Part shown: positions 53,088 through 62,799 of the stretch, piece by piece
How the letters are laid out: every line of letters starts with the position of its first letter
Position numbering within the stretch: position 1 is the stretch's first letter
NCBI RefSeq assembly: GCF_024360925.2
Contig: NZ_CP113517.1
Coordinates: 186,001-250,000 of the forward strand
Direction: 5' to 3'
Origin: Methylomonas rapida
GTDB lineage: Bacteria; Pseudomonadota; Gammaproteobacteria; Methylococcales; Methylomonadaceae
Length of the DNA: 64,000 bases
Translations under genes and position numbers: made by a program
The notes under the pieces: generated by a model
Database searches by the model: none
Told to the model about the DNA's origin: nothing
What the model saw: the letters and a program-made list of their open reading frames with translations, nothing else

Positions 53088-54457
53088 TGTTGCGTGTTGG
53101 GCTTGGGGCGAGTGCGGCGGCGCGGTTTGCCGCGTGATTTGGATGAGCCGCCTTTCGGGGGGGTGGTCATCTTGCGCCGCGTTTCGTCGTCGGCTTCCTG
53201 AAAGCGAGTCCACCAGTCCACCAAGGCTGGGTCGGCGCCGCCGGTTTCTGCGCGTAATTGCAAAAAGTCATAAGCCGCGCGGAATTTGGGTTGTTCCAGC
53301 AAGCGATAAGGCCTGGAACCCACGGTTCTGGAAAACTTGTTCTGCAAAAACCAGACATCGCGCATCGATTGCGTAATATGGCGTGGTAGCGCGATGATCT
53401 TGATTTGCCTGTTCAAGACCTCGTTGGCCGCATTTTGCATTGCGATGGTTTCGTTCTCGCCATGCTGAAGATGTTTTTGGGCGGCCCATTGCAAAGGCTC
53501 CCATAACAAGGCGGCCAGCAAAAAATAAGGTGTCAGGCTTTTGCCGTCGGCATAGCGCTGGTCAGAGTTTTCCAACGCCCGGATCAAAAACAGACGGGGA
53601 AAATCATGGTCTTGGGTTGCCAAGCACTTGTCGGTGGCCGGGAATAGAATCGCAAACAAGCCGTAATGCCTGAGCATCTCGAAGGTTTGCACGCCATAAC
53701 CGGCCAAAAATAGTTTCAGCACTTCGTCATAGAGGCGAGCCGCGGGAATGCTTTTCAATAATTCGGCCTGCGAATAGATTGGCCGCTCAGTGTCAGGGTG
53801 CAAGGTAAAGCCCAGTTTCACGGCGAAACGGATCGCACGCAACATTCTTACCGGATCTTCGCGGTAACGGATTTCCGGATCTCCGATCAGGCGGAGTACC
53901 GCGTTGGCATGGTCCCGCATGCCGCCGGTGAAATCCACCACCGAAAAATCTCGAATGTTGTAATACAAGGCATTAACGGTGAAATCCCGGCGCCAAACGT
54001 CTTCTTCCAGCGTGCCGAACACATTGTCGCGCAACAGGCGGCCGTCTTCGTGTATGACTTGCTGATCGGATTGTTCCGGTTCGGAACCGCGAAAAGTGGC
54101 GACTTCTATGATCTCACGGCCAAAAAAGACGTGCGCCAAACGAAAGCGGCGGCCGATGATGCGGCAGTTTCGAAAGACCTGTTTGACTTGCTCTGGGCTG
54201 GCGTTGGTGGCGACATCGAAATCCTTGGGTTCGCGACCCAGCAATAAATCGCGGACGCAGCCGCCTACAAGATAGGCTTCAAAGCCGGCTTTTTTTAGTC
54301 GTTGCAGTACTTTCAGCGCGTTTTCGCTGATTTGCGACCGAGAAATGCAATGCTCGGATCTGGGATAGATTCTGGCCTGGCTTGCCAGCGATGATGCGGC
54401 AGGTTCGCTGGCCGATACCTCGGTAACCGAAAATATTTTTTTGAAGAATTTAAAAAT
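53084..54457 (-). CDS. pcnB: Poly(A) polymerase I, with probable AUU start codon
   Basis: A 457-residue PcnB: Y-P-R-S-E-H, YLVGGCVRDLLLGREPKDFDVATNA (nucleotidyltransferase motif), RRFRLAHV, RDFTVNALYYN, and a basic C-terminal tail (SKSRGKPRRRTRPKPN). It adds poly(A) tails that promote RNA decay. In frame between the TAG at 54484-54482 and the conserved N-terminus there is no ATG, GTG, TTG or CTG; ATT at 54457 has AGGG eight bases upstream. E. coli pcnB is known to use AUU. The length is near the E. coli protein (465). Confidence 0.9.
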   Translation of the reverse strand: MFKFFKKIFSVTEVSASEPAASSLASQARIYPRSEHCISRSQISENALKVLQRLKKAGFEAYLVGGCVRDLLLGREPKDFDVATNASPEQVKQVFRNCRIIGRRFRLAHVFFGREIIEVATFRGSEPEQSDQQVIHEDGRLLRDNVFGTLEEDVWRRDFTVNALYYNIRDFSVVDFTGGMRDHANAVLRLIGDPEIRYREDPVRMLRAIRFAVKLGFTLHPDTERPIYSQAELLKSIPAARLYDEVLKLFLAGYGVQTFEMLRHYGLFAILFPATDKCLATQDHDFPRLFLIRALENSDQRYADGKSLTPYFLLAALLWEPLQWAAQKHLQHGENETIAMQNAANEVLNRQIKIIALPRHITQSMRDVWFLQNKFSRTVGSRPYRLLEQPKFRAAYDFLQLRAETGGADPALVDWWTRFQEADDETRRKMTTPPKGGSSKSRGKPRRRTRPKPNTQQ

Positions 54458-54581
54458 GGCTATAACCCTGTTTTTTGTTTTCTAATGCGGGCTCGTCGGT
54501 GCTTTGCTTTACCGTAATTTCAAGCCGTCCATGGCTTTATCATAACACCGCGCTAGTTTGCAGCTCAATCCACCACTGTCT

Positions 54582-54609
54582 TTTACATCGCGGTTTAATA
54601 TAGTAGAAT
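54582..54609 (+). promoter_or_regulatory. Candidate sigma70 promoter for the 59-residue gene
   Basis: TTTACA at 54582-54587 and TAGAAT at 54604-54609 with a 16-bp spacer, close to consensus. It lies about 100 bp upstream of the small membrane gene. The other part of the 54458-54707 gap contains nothing recognisable. Confidence 0.5.
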
Positions 54610-54707
54610 CGGCCAGTTGGTTGTGCCATGGCCGGGTGGTACTGAGAAATTAAGTAGATTCATCGTTTTATTTGCTGCGATCGGCAATCGTTTAGGAGCG
54701 AGGGGAA

Positions 54708-54887
54708 ATGTTTAAGAAGATATTGATGGGCTTTATAGACCAGCCTTTATTTACCAGTTTGTTCGTGGCGGACTTTGCGCTGTTGCTGTTCCACAGACCG
54801 CCGTTTTTGTTCTCGTTGGTCATGGTGGGTGCACTGGTGGCAATGAGCATGTACATGGGACAAAAACTCGAATTGTTCCGCAAGTAA
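54708..54887 (+). CDS. 59-residue small membrane protein
   Basis: A short gene, ATG 54708 to TAA 54887, product starting MFKKILMGFIDQPLFTSLFV and ending LELFRK. It has hydrophobic stretches around residues 15-28 and 33-50, so one hairpin or two membrane segments. An AGGAGCGAGGGGAA region before the ATG is a strong ribosome site. The stop codon abuts the TTG start of the RDD gene. Function unknown. Confidence 0.6.
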   Translation: MFKKILMGFIDQPLFTSLFVADFALLLFHRPPFLFSLVMVGALVAMSMYMGQKLELFRK

Positions 54888-55367
54888 TTGCCAGCAGTCG
54901 ATTTTAAAAAAAATCCTAAGCCCGTCGCCGAAAAGCTTTCGGTGCCGGGCTTTTTGCGTAGAATGGGCGCGGTTATTTATGATGCGCTTTTGCTGGCGGC
55001 GGTGCTCTTTTTTGCGACTGCGCTGGCTTTGCCGTTCAATGGCGGACGAGCCTTCGCCGCCGACCAATATTATTTCCCTTTCTATTTGCTCTGCGTCAGT
55101 TATGTTTTTTATGCCTGGTTCTGGACGCATGGCGGACAAACCTTGGGCATGCGCGCCTGGAAAATCACACTCGTCAATGCCGATGGTGGCCAAGTCAACT
55201 GGTGGACGGCCACGTTGCGCTTTGTTGTCGCTCTGCTGTCATGGGCCTGTTTGGGGCTGGGGTTTCTTTGGTGCCTGATCGACAAAAACAAGCGGGCCTG
55301 GCACGACCATGGGTCCGGAACCTTTCTATATTGGCGGGCGGGAGAAAAAAATAGCGGGTCAAAATGA
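54888..55367 (+). CDS. RDD family membrane protein
   Basis: A 159-residue RDD protein with the domain order LSVPGFLRRMGAVIYDALLL (Arg-rich start of the RDD domain), three membrane helices, QTLGMRAWKITLVNADG and LIDKNKRAWHDHGSGT. The start is uncertain: TTG 54888 directly follows the upstream stop; a GTG (codon 19) or ATG 54963 are possible but the latter cuts PGFLRR. A terminator-like hairpin lies within the first 25 codons. Function of RDD proteins is often transport-related. Confidence 0.8.
   Translation: MPAVDFKKNPKPVAEKLSVPGFLRRMGAVIYDALLLAAVLFFATALALPFNGGRAFAADQYYFPFYLLCVSYVFYAWFWTHGGQTLGMRAWKITLVNADGGQVNWWTATLRFVVALLSWACLGLGFLWCLIDKNKRAWHDHGSGTFLYWRAGEKNSGSK
54918..54955 (+). terminator. 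Terminator-like hairpin inside the RDD 5' coding region
   Basis: AAGCCCG and CGGGCTT form the outer stem, CCGAAA and TTTCGG the inner stem, with a 3x3 internal loop, followed by TTTTT. It has the form of an intrinsic terminator 31 bp after the small membrane gene, but lies inside the RDD reading frame. Confidence 0.7.
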
Positions 55368-55419
55368 TTATGCTATATTCCCGATTCAACCTATCTATTC
55401 GCTCAGTCGGGAGAATTCA

Positions 55420-55806
55420 ATGAAAAAAATAACAACACTGCTATCCCTGTTGGCTGCGCTCGTCGCTTTCTCCGCCAACGCCGACGTCAAGCTTCAGGAT
55501 AATTCCAAAATTCTCGGCAAATGGCAGGTCACTCACGAGGCCCTTGCCTTGGACAGAGAAAAGAAACCACTGCACGTGACTTGGGAATTTCAAAAAGACG
55601 GGACCTTGGTAACCACCGGTGAAGATGCCCGCAGCGGCATTGGCGCAATGAACATTCCGATCAAATATAGCGTGGCTGACGGGGTGATCAAAAAACAAAT
55701 CTCGCCCGGCAGGGAGAAATACGAAGATTGCGCTGTCGTGGAAGTCAGCGACAAAGACATGATTTTGAAATGTAAATTTCTATACTTCTTCATGACGCGC
55801 ATGTAA
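55420..55806 (+). CDS. Exported protein, unknown function
   Basis: A 128-residue protein with a clear signal peptide (KKITTLLSLLAALVAFSANA, cut near residue 22), then a small beta-rich domain with WQVTHEALALDREKKPLHVTWEF, GTLVTTGED and a C-terminal ILKCKFLYF. The ILGKWQVT..WEFQKDGTL pattern resembles lipocalin-like DUF4923/TIGR03066-type small periplasmic domains, tentatively. CGGGAGAA precedes the ATG. Confidence 0.68.
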   Translation: MKKITTLLSLLAALVAFSANADVKLQDNSKILGKWQVTHEALALDREKKPLHVTWEFQKDGTLVTTGEDARSGIGAMNIPIKYSVADGVIKKQISPGREKYEDCAVVEVSDKDMILKCKFLYFFMTRM

Positions 55807-55821
55807 CCCGTCGGTCATGGG

Positions 55822-55840
55822 CAGGCGGAAAAGCCGCCTG
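55822..55840. terminator. Hairpin between convergent genes
   Basis: CAGGCGG / CCGCCTG stem with a five-base loop in the 44-bp gap after the exported-protein gene. Only a weak T-tract follows (TCTATCTCGTTT). Confidence 0.5.
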
Positions 55841-55850
55841 TCTATCTCGT

Positions 55851-56921
55851 TTATTTTATGCCTGGCTTGACCTCATAGGCGAATGGTTTGGCCAGCGGTT
55901 CACCGACGAATAGACCTTGCCCCGGCTGTTCGACGCTCTTCCAATAAGCCTCGATTAACGAGCTTCCGCGCAGATAGTGGTACATGACCAGTCCGGGATT
56001 AGGGAATTTAGCCGGGAAATTGCAAGGTTCGACGACGGCGCCGTAGCTGGCGGTGGCGCCCGCTTTCAACCACTCCAATACATTCATTTGCCTACTACCC
56101 GACATCACGCCACCGGCTGAGGTCAGGTGGTCGGCTATCGCGCCGGGCAGGAAACGATTCCGAGTTATATGCGGCACATCGATCAGGCCGGTAAAGTAAA
56201 ACATCACGTCGTCGTGGCCGGCGATGTAGTCTTGTTCAAGATAATGCACCGGCCAGAAAGGTTTAAACGTCTCGGCGATATTTCGAAAAGCTAGCGCGCG
56301 CGAACTGCGCGCCTGATCCGATGTTTTGAGTAGGTAGGCGGAACCCGTGGGGCGGGAAAAGTCCGCCGCAATCCCTCGATCGATCAGTTTTCGCGTTTCG
56401 GCAAAATCATTCGCGGCTATAACCATGGTGGGACGCCAGCCGTGTTTGTCATAGGGGCGACCCATTTCGGAAGCAAAATAAGGGCTTTTACGCGTCGGCT
56501 TGCAGCCCTCCGCACAAAACGCCGGATCAAAGCCCGTCGCAAACGCAGTGGTGATGGACATGCAGTCTACCCGGAACGGTTGCAGCCAGGTTAGCGCGTA
56601 GGCCTGTACATGCTGGGGTGTTTTCTCATCCACCGTTCGTTTGATGTGTTCGAACTCGCCACGGGTCAAAACGGCCTTGTGCAGCGGCAGGCGGATATGG
56701 ATGATTTGATCGAGCGGGATCTTGCGCTTTTGCCGGTAATAATCGGCAATCTGCAGGCTCAAGGCGTCGTTGTCGTTGACGATGACGGCCAAATCCTCGG
56801 CACCCAAGGCGGACGTTGGCCTATATAGCGGTGACACTTGCGCCGACGAAGGTTTGATGCTCAAGCAGAAGCATGCGAAAAAAAAGCACAAGGAAACGCA
56901 GAAATTATTGATAGACGACAT
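55851..56921 (-). CDS. TIGR03790-family exported protein
   Basis: A 356-residue protein with a signal peptide (FFFACFCLSIKPSSAQ) and family features: GAEDLAVIVNDNDALSLQIADYYRQKRKIP near the start, TWLQPFRVDC, the G-R-P-Y-D region, and GGVMSGSRQMNVLEWLKAGATASYGAVVEPCNF. The TIGR03790 family is found in scattered gammaproteobacteria and others; its function is unknown. The start is ATG 56921; the upstream TTG 56927 is possible. Confidence 0.78.
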   Translation of the reverse strand: MSSINNFCVSLCFFFACFCLSIKPSSAQVSPLYRPTSALGAEDLAVIVNDNDALSLQIADYYRQKRKIPLDQIIHIRLPLHKAVLTRGEFEHIKRTVDEKTPQHVQAYALTWLQPFRVDCMSITTAFATGFDPAFCAEGCKPTRKSPYFASEMGRPYDKHGWRPTMVIAANDFAETRKLIDRGIAADFSRPTGSAYLLKTSDQARSSRALAFRNIAETFKPFWPVHYLEQDYIAGHDDVMFYFTGLIDVPHITRNRFLPGAIADHLTSAGGVMSGSRQMNVLEWLKAGATASYGAVVEPCNFPAKFPNPGLVMYHYLRGSSLIEAYWKSVEQPGQGLFVGEPLAKPFAYEVKPGIK

Positions 56922-57151
56922 TGCCAAGTAAACGTGAGGAGGTTGCCAGTATGGGGCGGCAATGATGGCACAACTCGGGCGATTCAGACGCGAACCCTGT
57001 TTGATATTTGTAATTTTGGGGCTTATGGGCCGGCTGATTTTTCAAGATCGTGGTTTTATCGCCAATGTCGATAGCATCCAGAACGGGTTTGCCTTTAAAA
57101 TAGCGGATTTACACTCTTCTGCAAACATGGGCCGAGCGCCCCGTAATGTTC

Positions 57152-58060
57152 ATGACCGACTATAAATTGACCCATCTGAAGCAGCTCGAAGCCGAAAGCA
57201 TTCATATCATCCGCGAAGTGGCGGCGGAATTCGAGAAACCCGTCATGCTGTATTCCATCGGTAAGGATTCGGCCGTGATGTTGCATTTGACGCGCAAGGC
57301 CTTCTTTCCCGGCAAGCCGCCGTTTCCGTTGTTGCATGTCGATACCACCTGGAAATTCAAGGAAATGATCGAATTCCGCGACCGCATGGCCAAGGATTTG
57401 GGCTGGGATTTGATGGTGCATATCAATCAGGACGGCGTTGAGCAAGGCATAGGTCCCTTCACGCACGGCAGCAAAAAACACACCGACGTGATGAAAACCG
57501 ATTCTTTAAAGCAAGCGTTGAACAAATACCAGTTCGACGCGGCCTTCGGTGGAGCCCGCCGCGACGAGGAAAAATCCCGCGCCAAGGAACGCGTGTATTC
57601 CTTCCGCGATAAGAATCACCGCTGGGATCCGAAAAACCAGCGTCCGGAGCTGTGGAACATCTACAACGGAAAGATCGACAAGGGTGAAAGCATCCGTGTG
57701 TTTCCTTTGTCGAACTGGACCGAGCTGGACATTTGGCAATACATTCATCTGGAAAACATTCCCATCGTGCCGCTGTATTTTGCCAAGGAACGCCCAGTGG
57801 TCGATAAGGACGGCATGCTGATCATGGTCGACGACGAGCGCATGCCCATAGGCCCCAACGATAAAGTCGAAATGAAAATGGTGCGCTTCCGCACCTTGGG
57901 TTGCTACCCCTTGACCGGGGCCGTCGAATCGACCGCGACGACACTGCCGGAAATCATTCAGGAGATGCTGCTGACCACGACCTCTGAACGCCAAGGCCGC
58001 TTGATCGACCACGACCAGGCCGGTTCGATGGAACAGAAAAAACGCGAAGGTTATTTCTAA
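57152..58060 (+). CDS. cysD: Sulfate adenylyltransferase subunit 2
   Basis: A 302-residue Cys[25 protein letters not shown]-loop [25 protein letters not shown] and RRDE-type region, then [16 protein letters not shown]. It makes APS from ATP and sulfate together with the GTPase CysN in assimilatory sulfate reduction. ATG 57152 fits the family N-terminus; ATG 57146 is two codons upstream. The 230-bp leader (56922-57151) shows nothing recognisable. cysN follows after 36 bp. Confidence 0.95.
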   Translation: MTDYKLTHLKQLEAESIHIIREVAAEFEKPVMLYSIGKDSAVMLHLTRKAFFPGKPPFPLLHVDTTWKFKEMIEFRDRMAKDLGWDLMVHINQDGVEQGIGPFTHGSKKHTDVMKTDSLKQALNKYQFDAAFGGARRDEEKSRAKERVYSFRDKNHRWDPKNQRPELWNIYNGKIDKGESIRVFPLSNWTELDIWQYIHLENIPIVPLYFAKERPVVDKDGMLIMVDDERMPIGPNDKVEMKMVRFRTLGCYPLTGAVESTATTLPEIIQEMLLTTTSERQGRLIDHDQAGSMEQKKREGYF

Positions 58061-58096
58061 ACGATTATCCGATCAGCAACGAATTCAGAGAAAAAC

Positions 58097-59725
58097 ATGT
58101 CCCACCAATCCGATTTAATCGCAACCGACATCAACGCCTATCTGGCGCAACACGAACGTAAAGAATTGCTGCGCTTCTTGACTTGCGGCAACGTGGACGA
58201 CGGCAAGAGCACCCTGATCGGGCGCTTATTGCATGATTCAAAGATGATTTACGAAGACCAGTTGGCGGCGGTGCAGGCCGACAGCGTCAAATCCGGTACG
58301 ACCGGCGCCGGCAAGATCGACCTGGCGTTGCTGGTCGACGGCTTGCAGGCCGAGCGCGAGCAAGGCATCACGATCGACGTGGCCTACCGCTATTTCTCCA
58401 CCTCAACTCGTAAGTTCATCATCGCCGACACGCCGGGCCACGAGCAGTACACCCGCAACATGGCGACCGGCGCCTCGACCTGCGATTTGGCGGTGATTTT
58501 GATCGATGCGCGTTATGGCGTGCAAACCCAAACCAAACGCCACAGTTTCATCGCCTCGTTGTTGGGCATCAAGCACATCATCGTCGCGGTCAACAAAATG
58601 GATTTGGTCGGTTACAGCGAGGAAACCTTCAACAAGATCAAGCAAGATTACTTGCGCTTCGTCGAAAAACTGGATTTGCACGACATTCACTTTATCCCGA
58701 TGTCGGCGCTGGATGGCGACAACGTCGTCAATCCCAGTGAGAACATGCCGTGGTTCAGCGGCAAGCCGATGATGGAATTGCTGAATACCATCGAAATCGC
58801 CAGCGACCGCAATTTTGTCGATGCGCGTTTTCCGGTGCAATACGTCAATCGGCCGAACCTGGATTTTCGCGGCTTCTGCGGTACCGTGGCGTCCGGCGTG
58901 TTTCACAAGGGCGATGCCGTCACCGCGCTGCCGTCCGGCAAGACCAGCCATATCAAGTCCATCGTGACCTTCGACGGCGAACTCGATGAAGCGTTCGCCT
59001 CGATGGCGGTCACGCTGACCCTGGCCGACGAGATCGACATCAGCCGCGGCGACGTCATCATCGGCAATCATCAAAGCCTGCCGACGGTGGCCGACAAATT
59101 CAAGGCCGACATCGTCTGGATGTCCGAACAGCCGATGACGCCGGGGCGGCAATATTCAATCAAACTGGCGACCCGCAGCGTGTCCGGTTCGGTGTCGATG
59201 ATACACCATCGTATCGACGTCAATACCTTGGAGCACCACGACGCCAACGAATTGAAACTGAACGAAATTGGTCATTGCACCGTGGCGGTCAATGCGCCGG
59301 TGGTGTTCGACCCTTACAAGCGGAATAAAACTACGGGTTCCTTCATCGTCATCGACAGGCTGAGCAATATCACGGTCGGTGCCGGCATGATCACGGGGGA
59401 TGCCAGCGAGGAAGAGTGGTCGCCGGTGACTGCCGAAGAGCGCGCTACCCGTTTCGGACAAATTGCTTCGGCGATTGCCTTGACTGGAAACAATGCGCAG
59501 CAAGTGGTTTATCACCTCGAGCGCAAACTATTCGATACCGGTCATGCCGCGACCATTCTGGAAACCGGTAACGAAGAGTTGATTGCGGCGATCAAGCACG
59601 CCGGTTTGCTGTGCCTGTATCTGCATGGTAATGCCGCGCTTGCCGACGTGGCCTTCGATTGCGATGAGTCTAATGTCGACGAGATTTACGCGGCATTAAA
59701 GAATCGCGGTTTGATCCACGGATAA
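58097..59725 (+). CDS. cysN: Sulfate adenylyltransferase subunit 1 (GTPase)
   Basis: A 542-residue translation-factor-type GTPase: G1 [22 protein letters not shown], and NKMD. GTP hydrolysis drives APS formation by CysD. It lacks a fused APS kinase (CysC) domain: after the barrel domains (to ~440) the C-terminus has only ~100 residues, about [18 protein letters not shown] to [11 protein letters not shown]. These residues resemble a shortened CysC-like P-loop-less remnant, which is noted but not certain. Operon with cysD. Confidence 0.93.
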   Translation: MSHQSDLIATDINAYLAQHERKELLRFLTCGNVDDGKSTLIGRLLHDSKMIYEDQLAAVQADSVKSGTTGAGKIDLALLVDGLQAEREQGITIDVAYRYFSTSTRKFIIADTPGHEQYTRNMATGASTCDLAVILIDARYGVQTQTKRHSFIASLLGIKHIIVAVNKMDLVGYSEETFNKIKQDYLRFVEKLDLHDIHFIPMSALDGDNVVNPSENMPWFSGKPMMELLNTIEIASDRNFVDARFPVQYVNRPNLDFRGFCGTVASGVFHKGDAVTALPSGKTSHIKSIVTFDGELDEAFASMAVTLTLADEIDISRGDVIIGNHQSLPTVADKFKADIVWMSEQPMTPGRQYSIKLATRSVSGSVSMIHHRIDVNTLEHHDANELKLNEIGHCTVAVNAPVVFDPYKRNKTTGSFIVIDRLSNITVGAGMITGDASEEEWSPVTAEERATRFGQIASAIALTGNNAQQVVYHLERKLFDTGHAATILETGNEELIAAIKHAGLLCLYLHGNAALADVAFDCDESNVDEIYAALKNRGLIHG

Positions 59726-59757
59726 AAAAAGAGCCGGTTTGCGCCGGCTCTACTTTT
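59723..59757. terminator. Bidirectional terminator between cysN and yggX
   Basis: GAGCCGG / CCGGCTC stem with loop TTTGCG, preceded by seven A on the plus strand and so followed by seven T on the minus strand. The best fit is termination of the minus-strand mutY-yggX transcript; it also ends cysDN with a weaker TACTTTT tract. Confidence 0.85.
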
Positions 59758-59779
59758 CAAGGACTTGTACAAAAAACCA

Positions 59780-60052
59780 TCAATCCTTTTTCGGCACATA
59801 GCCTTCCGGCATTTCGAAGCCGCCGGCGAACAAAAACTTTTCCCGTTCGGCTTCCAAAATCTTTTTCGAAGCCGGATCGAAGCTGGCCAGCCGCCGTTCG
59901 TTGATGATCATGGTTTGCATGGCCAGCCAGTCTTTCCAGGCCTGCTTGGAAATGTTCTCGAAGATATACTGGCCCTTGGCTCCTGGAAACGGCGGCGCAT
60001 CCAGTCCTTCCGCTTCCACGCCCAGTTTTACGCATTTAACCATTCTGGTCAT
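59780..60052 (-). CDS. yggX: Fe(2+)-trafficking protein YggX
   Basis: A 90-residue protein matching YggX: RMVKCVKLGVEAEGLDAPPFPG, FENISKQAWKDWLAMQTMIINE and a final GYVPKK. YggX protects iron-sulfur proteins from oxidative damage. Its start overlaps the end of mutY by 17 bp. The mutY-yggX pairing is the same as in E. coli and suits the FeS cluster of MutY. Confidence 0.95.
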   Translation of the reverse strand: MTRMVKCVKLGVEAEGLDAPPFPGAKGQYIFENISKQAWKDWLAMQTMIINERRLASFDPASKKILEAEREKFLFAGGFEMPEGYVPKKD

Positions 60053-61103
60053 ATTGATCCTCTGAATAAAGTTGTTGCAGCAGGCGCTTGATCGGCGCCG
60101 GCAAGCCGAGTGAATGAATTTCGTTGGCTTTATACCAGACCAAGCCTCCGTCTTCCATCACACAGTTATTGGGGTTTTGCAGCGGGAGCAGCACCGGCGT
60201 GTAGTCCAGATGATAATGCGAAAAACTGTGCCGCTGTCTGGATAAGATTTTGGGATTGCCGATGCGATAATCGCGTTGTGCCGCCCATGACTGTAACTGT
60301 TGGGCATCTTCAAATTCCGGCAGACTCCAAAGTCCGCCCCAAATCCCGGTCGCGGGTCGTCGTTGCAATAAAATCCGCCCATCCGAATCGTGCAGCACCA
60401 GAAAATAAATCTGCCTGCTGGGCATGTCCTTGCGCGGTTTGGGTGCCGGGAACTGGTTGACCCGGTCGAGTTGGCGGGCCCGGCAGCCTTGAGCCACCGG
60501 ACAAGCCTCGCAACGCGGCCTGGATCGGGTGCAGAGCGTAGCGCCCAGATCCATCATGGCTTGGGTGTAATCGCCGCAGCGTTTGCTAGGGGTATGGCGC
60601 TGGCTGATACCCCACAATTCGGCAGCGATCTTGCTCTCGCCCGGCCAGCCTTCCACGGCATGAAAACGCGCCAACACCCTTTTGACATTGCCGTCCAGAA
60701 TGGGTTGGCTTTGCCCGCAGGCGATGCTTAGAATCGCCCCGGCGGTGGAACGGCCAATGCCGGGCAGGGCACTCAGTTGTTCCAGCGTGTGTGGAAACTC
60801 GCCGCCATTGGCAGCGACAATCTGAGCGGTTTTATGCAGATTTCGGGCGCGGGCGTAATAACCCAGTCCGGCCCAATGCTGCAATACCTCGTCCAGTTCG
60901 GCCTGAGCCAAGTTGTGTACGGTAGGAAAGCGATCCATGAAACGCTGGAAATAGCCGATCACGCTGGCGACCTGCGTCTGCTGCAACATGATCTCCGACA
61001 CCCAGACACGATAAGGATTGATGCCCTGCTGCCACGGCAAATCCTTGCGGCCGTGGATGTCGAACCAGGCAAGGAGGCGGCGCTGGAATTCGTCAGGGTT
61101 CAT
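60036..61103 (-). CDS. mutY: Adenine DNA glycosylase MutY
   Basis: A 355-residue glycosylase with helix-hairpin-helix LPGIGRSTAGAILSIACGQ, catalytic Asp in DGNVKRVLARFHAV, a [4Fe-4S] cluster C-x6-C-x2-C-x5-C (CTRSRPRCEACPVAQGC) and a C-terminal NUDIX-like domain (IYFLVLHDSDGRILLQRRP). It removes A opposite 8-oxoguanine. The length matches E. coli MutY (350). It is first in the mutY-yggX unit. Confidence 0.96.
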   Translation of the reverse strand: MNPDEFQRRLLAWFDIHGRKDLPWQQGINPYRVWVSEIMLQQTQVASVIGYFQRFMDRFPTVHNLAQAELDEVLQHWAGLGYYARARNLHKTAQIVAANGGEFPHTLEQLSALPGIGRSTAGAILSIACGQSQPILDGNVKRVLARFHAVEGWPGESKIAAELWGISQRHTPSKRCGDYTQAMMDLGATLCTRSRPRCEACPVAQGCRARQLDRVNQFPAPKPRKDMPSRQIYFLVLHDSDGRILLQRRPATGIWGGLWSLPEFEDAQQLQSWAAQRDYRIGNPKILSRQRHSFSHYHLDYTPVLLPLQNPNNCVMEDGGLVWYKANEIHSLGLPAPIKRLLQQLYSEDQYDQNG

Positions 61104-61189
61104 CCGCTACCATACTCCAGCGAGGGAATGTAGTACCGGACGCTCCATCGTCGAAGTCACCATGCAAACCGGTGTCTATAAACCGTTTT

Positions 61190-62770
61190 CTACTCCCACT
61201 CAATCGTCGCCGGCGGCTTGCCGGAAATATCGTAAGTCACCCTGGAAATGCCGGCCACTTCGTTGATGATGCGTCGTGAGATCAAGTCCAGAAAGTCGTA
61301 AGGCAAATGCGCCCAGCGCGCGGTCATGAAGTCTATGGTTTCGACGGCACGGATCGCGATGACGTAGTCGTATTTGCGGCCGTCGCCCATTACGCCGACT
61401 GATTTGACCGGCAGGAACACCGCGAAGGCCTGGCTGACTTTGTCGTACAACTCGTGGCGATAGAGTTCCTCGATGAAAATCGCGTCGGCCTGACGCAACA
61501 AATCGGCATATTGTTTTTTGACTTCGCCGAGGATGCGCACGCCGAGTCCGGGGCCGGGGAATGGATGGCGATGGATCATGTCGGCGGGCAGGCCCAGTTC
61601 CAGGCCGAGTTTGCGGACTTCGTCCTTGAACAACTCGCGCAACGGTTCGACCAGTTTCAAGGTCATGTTTTCCGGCAGGCCGCCGACGTTGTGGTGCGAT
61701 TTGATCAGATGCGCCTTGCCGCTCTTGGCGCCGGCCGATTCGATGACGTCCGGGTAAATGGTGCCTTGCGCCAGCCACTTGGCGTCGGTCAGCTTGCCGG
61801 CTTCCTCGTCGAAAATCTCGACGAACAGGCCACCGATGATTTTGCGTTTGGCTTCAGGATCGCTGACGCCGGCCAGCGCTTCCATATAGCGGGCTTCGGC
61901 ATCGACGCGGATCACCTTGATGCCCATGTGCTGAGCAAACATCGCCATGACCTGGTCGCCTTCGTGCAAACGCAATAAACCCGTATCGACGAACACGCAG
62001 GTCAGTTGCGAGGCTATGGCTCGATGCAGCAGCGCCGCGACGACAGAGGAATCGACGCCGCCGGACAGGCCCAGAATGACCTGGTCGCTGCCGACTTTTT
62101 CGCGCACGGCCTTGATGCTGTCTTCGATGATGTTGCTGGCGTTCCATAAGGCTTGGCAGCCGCAGATCTCCAGCACGAAGCGGCTCAGTATGCGGCCACC
62201 TTGCTTGGTGTGGGTGACTTCCGGGTGGAATTGCAGCGCGTAGAATTCTTTGTCTTCGTTGGCGATGCCGGCAATCGGTGCGCCGTCGGAACTGGCGATC
62301 AGCTTGAAACCTTCGGGCAGTTCGACGACGCGGTCGCCGTGGCTCATCCAGACGTCCAGGAGCCCAAAGCCTTCCGGCGAGACATGGTCTTCGATTTCCT
62401 TCAGCAGTTTCGAGTGGCCGCGGGCGCGAATCTGTGCGTAGCCAAATTCGCGATGGTCGGACGATTCCACTTTGCCGCCCAATTGCTCGGCCATGGTCTG
62501 CATGCCATAGCAAATGCCCAAAACCGGAACGCCGAGTTCGAACACGATTTGCGGCGCGCGCGGCGTGTCGCTGCTCGTGACGGTTTCGGGACCACCGGAC
62601 AGGATGATGCCCTTGGCGCTGAAATTTTTGACTTCGTCGTTGCTGGCGTCGCAGGAATAGATTTCGCAGTAAACGCCGATTTCACGGATGCGACGGGCGA
62701 TCAATTGTGTGTATTGCGAGCCGAAATCGAGGATCAGGATTTTGTCGGAATGGATGTTGGTTTGGGTCAC
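61190..62770 (-). CDS. guaA: GMP synthase (glutamine-hydrolysing)
   Basis: A 526-residue GuaA. The N-terminal glutaminase domain has [15 protein letters not shown] and the nucleophile Cys in LGICYGMQ; the ATP-pyrophosphatase domain has [15 protein letters not shown]; the dimerisation domain ends IEWE. It converts XMP to GMP. It is on the same strand as guaB, 121 bp downstream, with the repeat unit in between. Confidence 0.97.
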   Translation of the reverse strand: MTQTNIHSDKILILDFGSQYTQLIARRIREIGVYCEIYSCDASNDEVKNFSAKGIILSGGPETVTSSDTPRAPQIVFELGVPVLGICYGMQTMAEQLGGKVESSDHREFGYAQIRARGHSKLLKEIEDHVSPEGFGLLDVWMSHGDRVVELPEGFKLIASSDGAPIAGIANEDKEFYALQFHPEVTHTKQGGRILSRFVLEICGCQALWNASNIIEDSIKAVREKVGSDQVILGLSGGVDSSVVAALLHRAIASQLTCVFVDTGLLRLHEGDQVMAMFAQHMGIKVIRVDAEARYMEALAGVSDPEAKRKIIGGLFVEIFDEEAGKLTDAKWLAQGTIYPDVIESAGAKSGKAHLIKSHHNVGGLPENMTLKLVEPLRELFKDEVRKLGLELGLPADMIHRHPFPGPGLGVRILGEVKKQYADLLRQADAIFIEELYRHELYDKVSQAFAVFLPVKSVGVMGDGRKYDYVIAIRAVETIDFMTARWAHLPYDFLDLISRRIINEVAGISRVTYDISGKPPATIEWE

Positions 62771-62799
62771 GGGCGGGGCCTTCGGAAATGTGGGAATGG

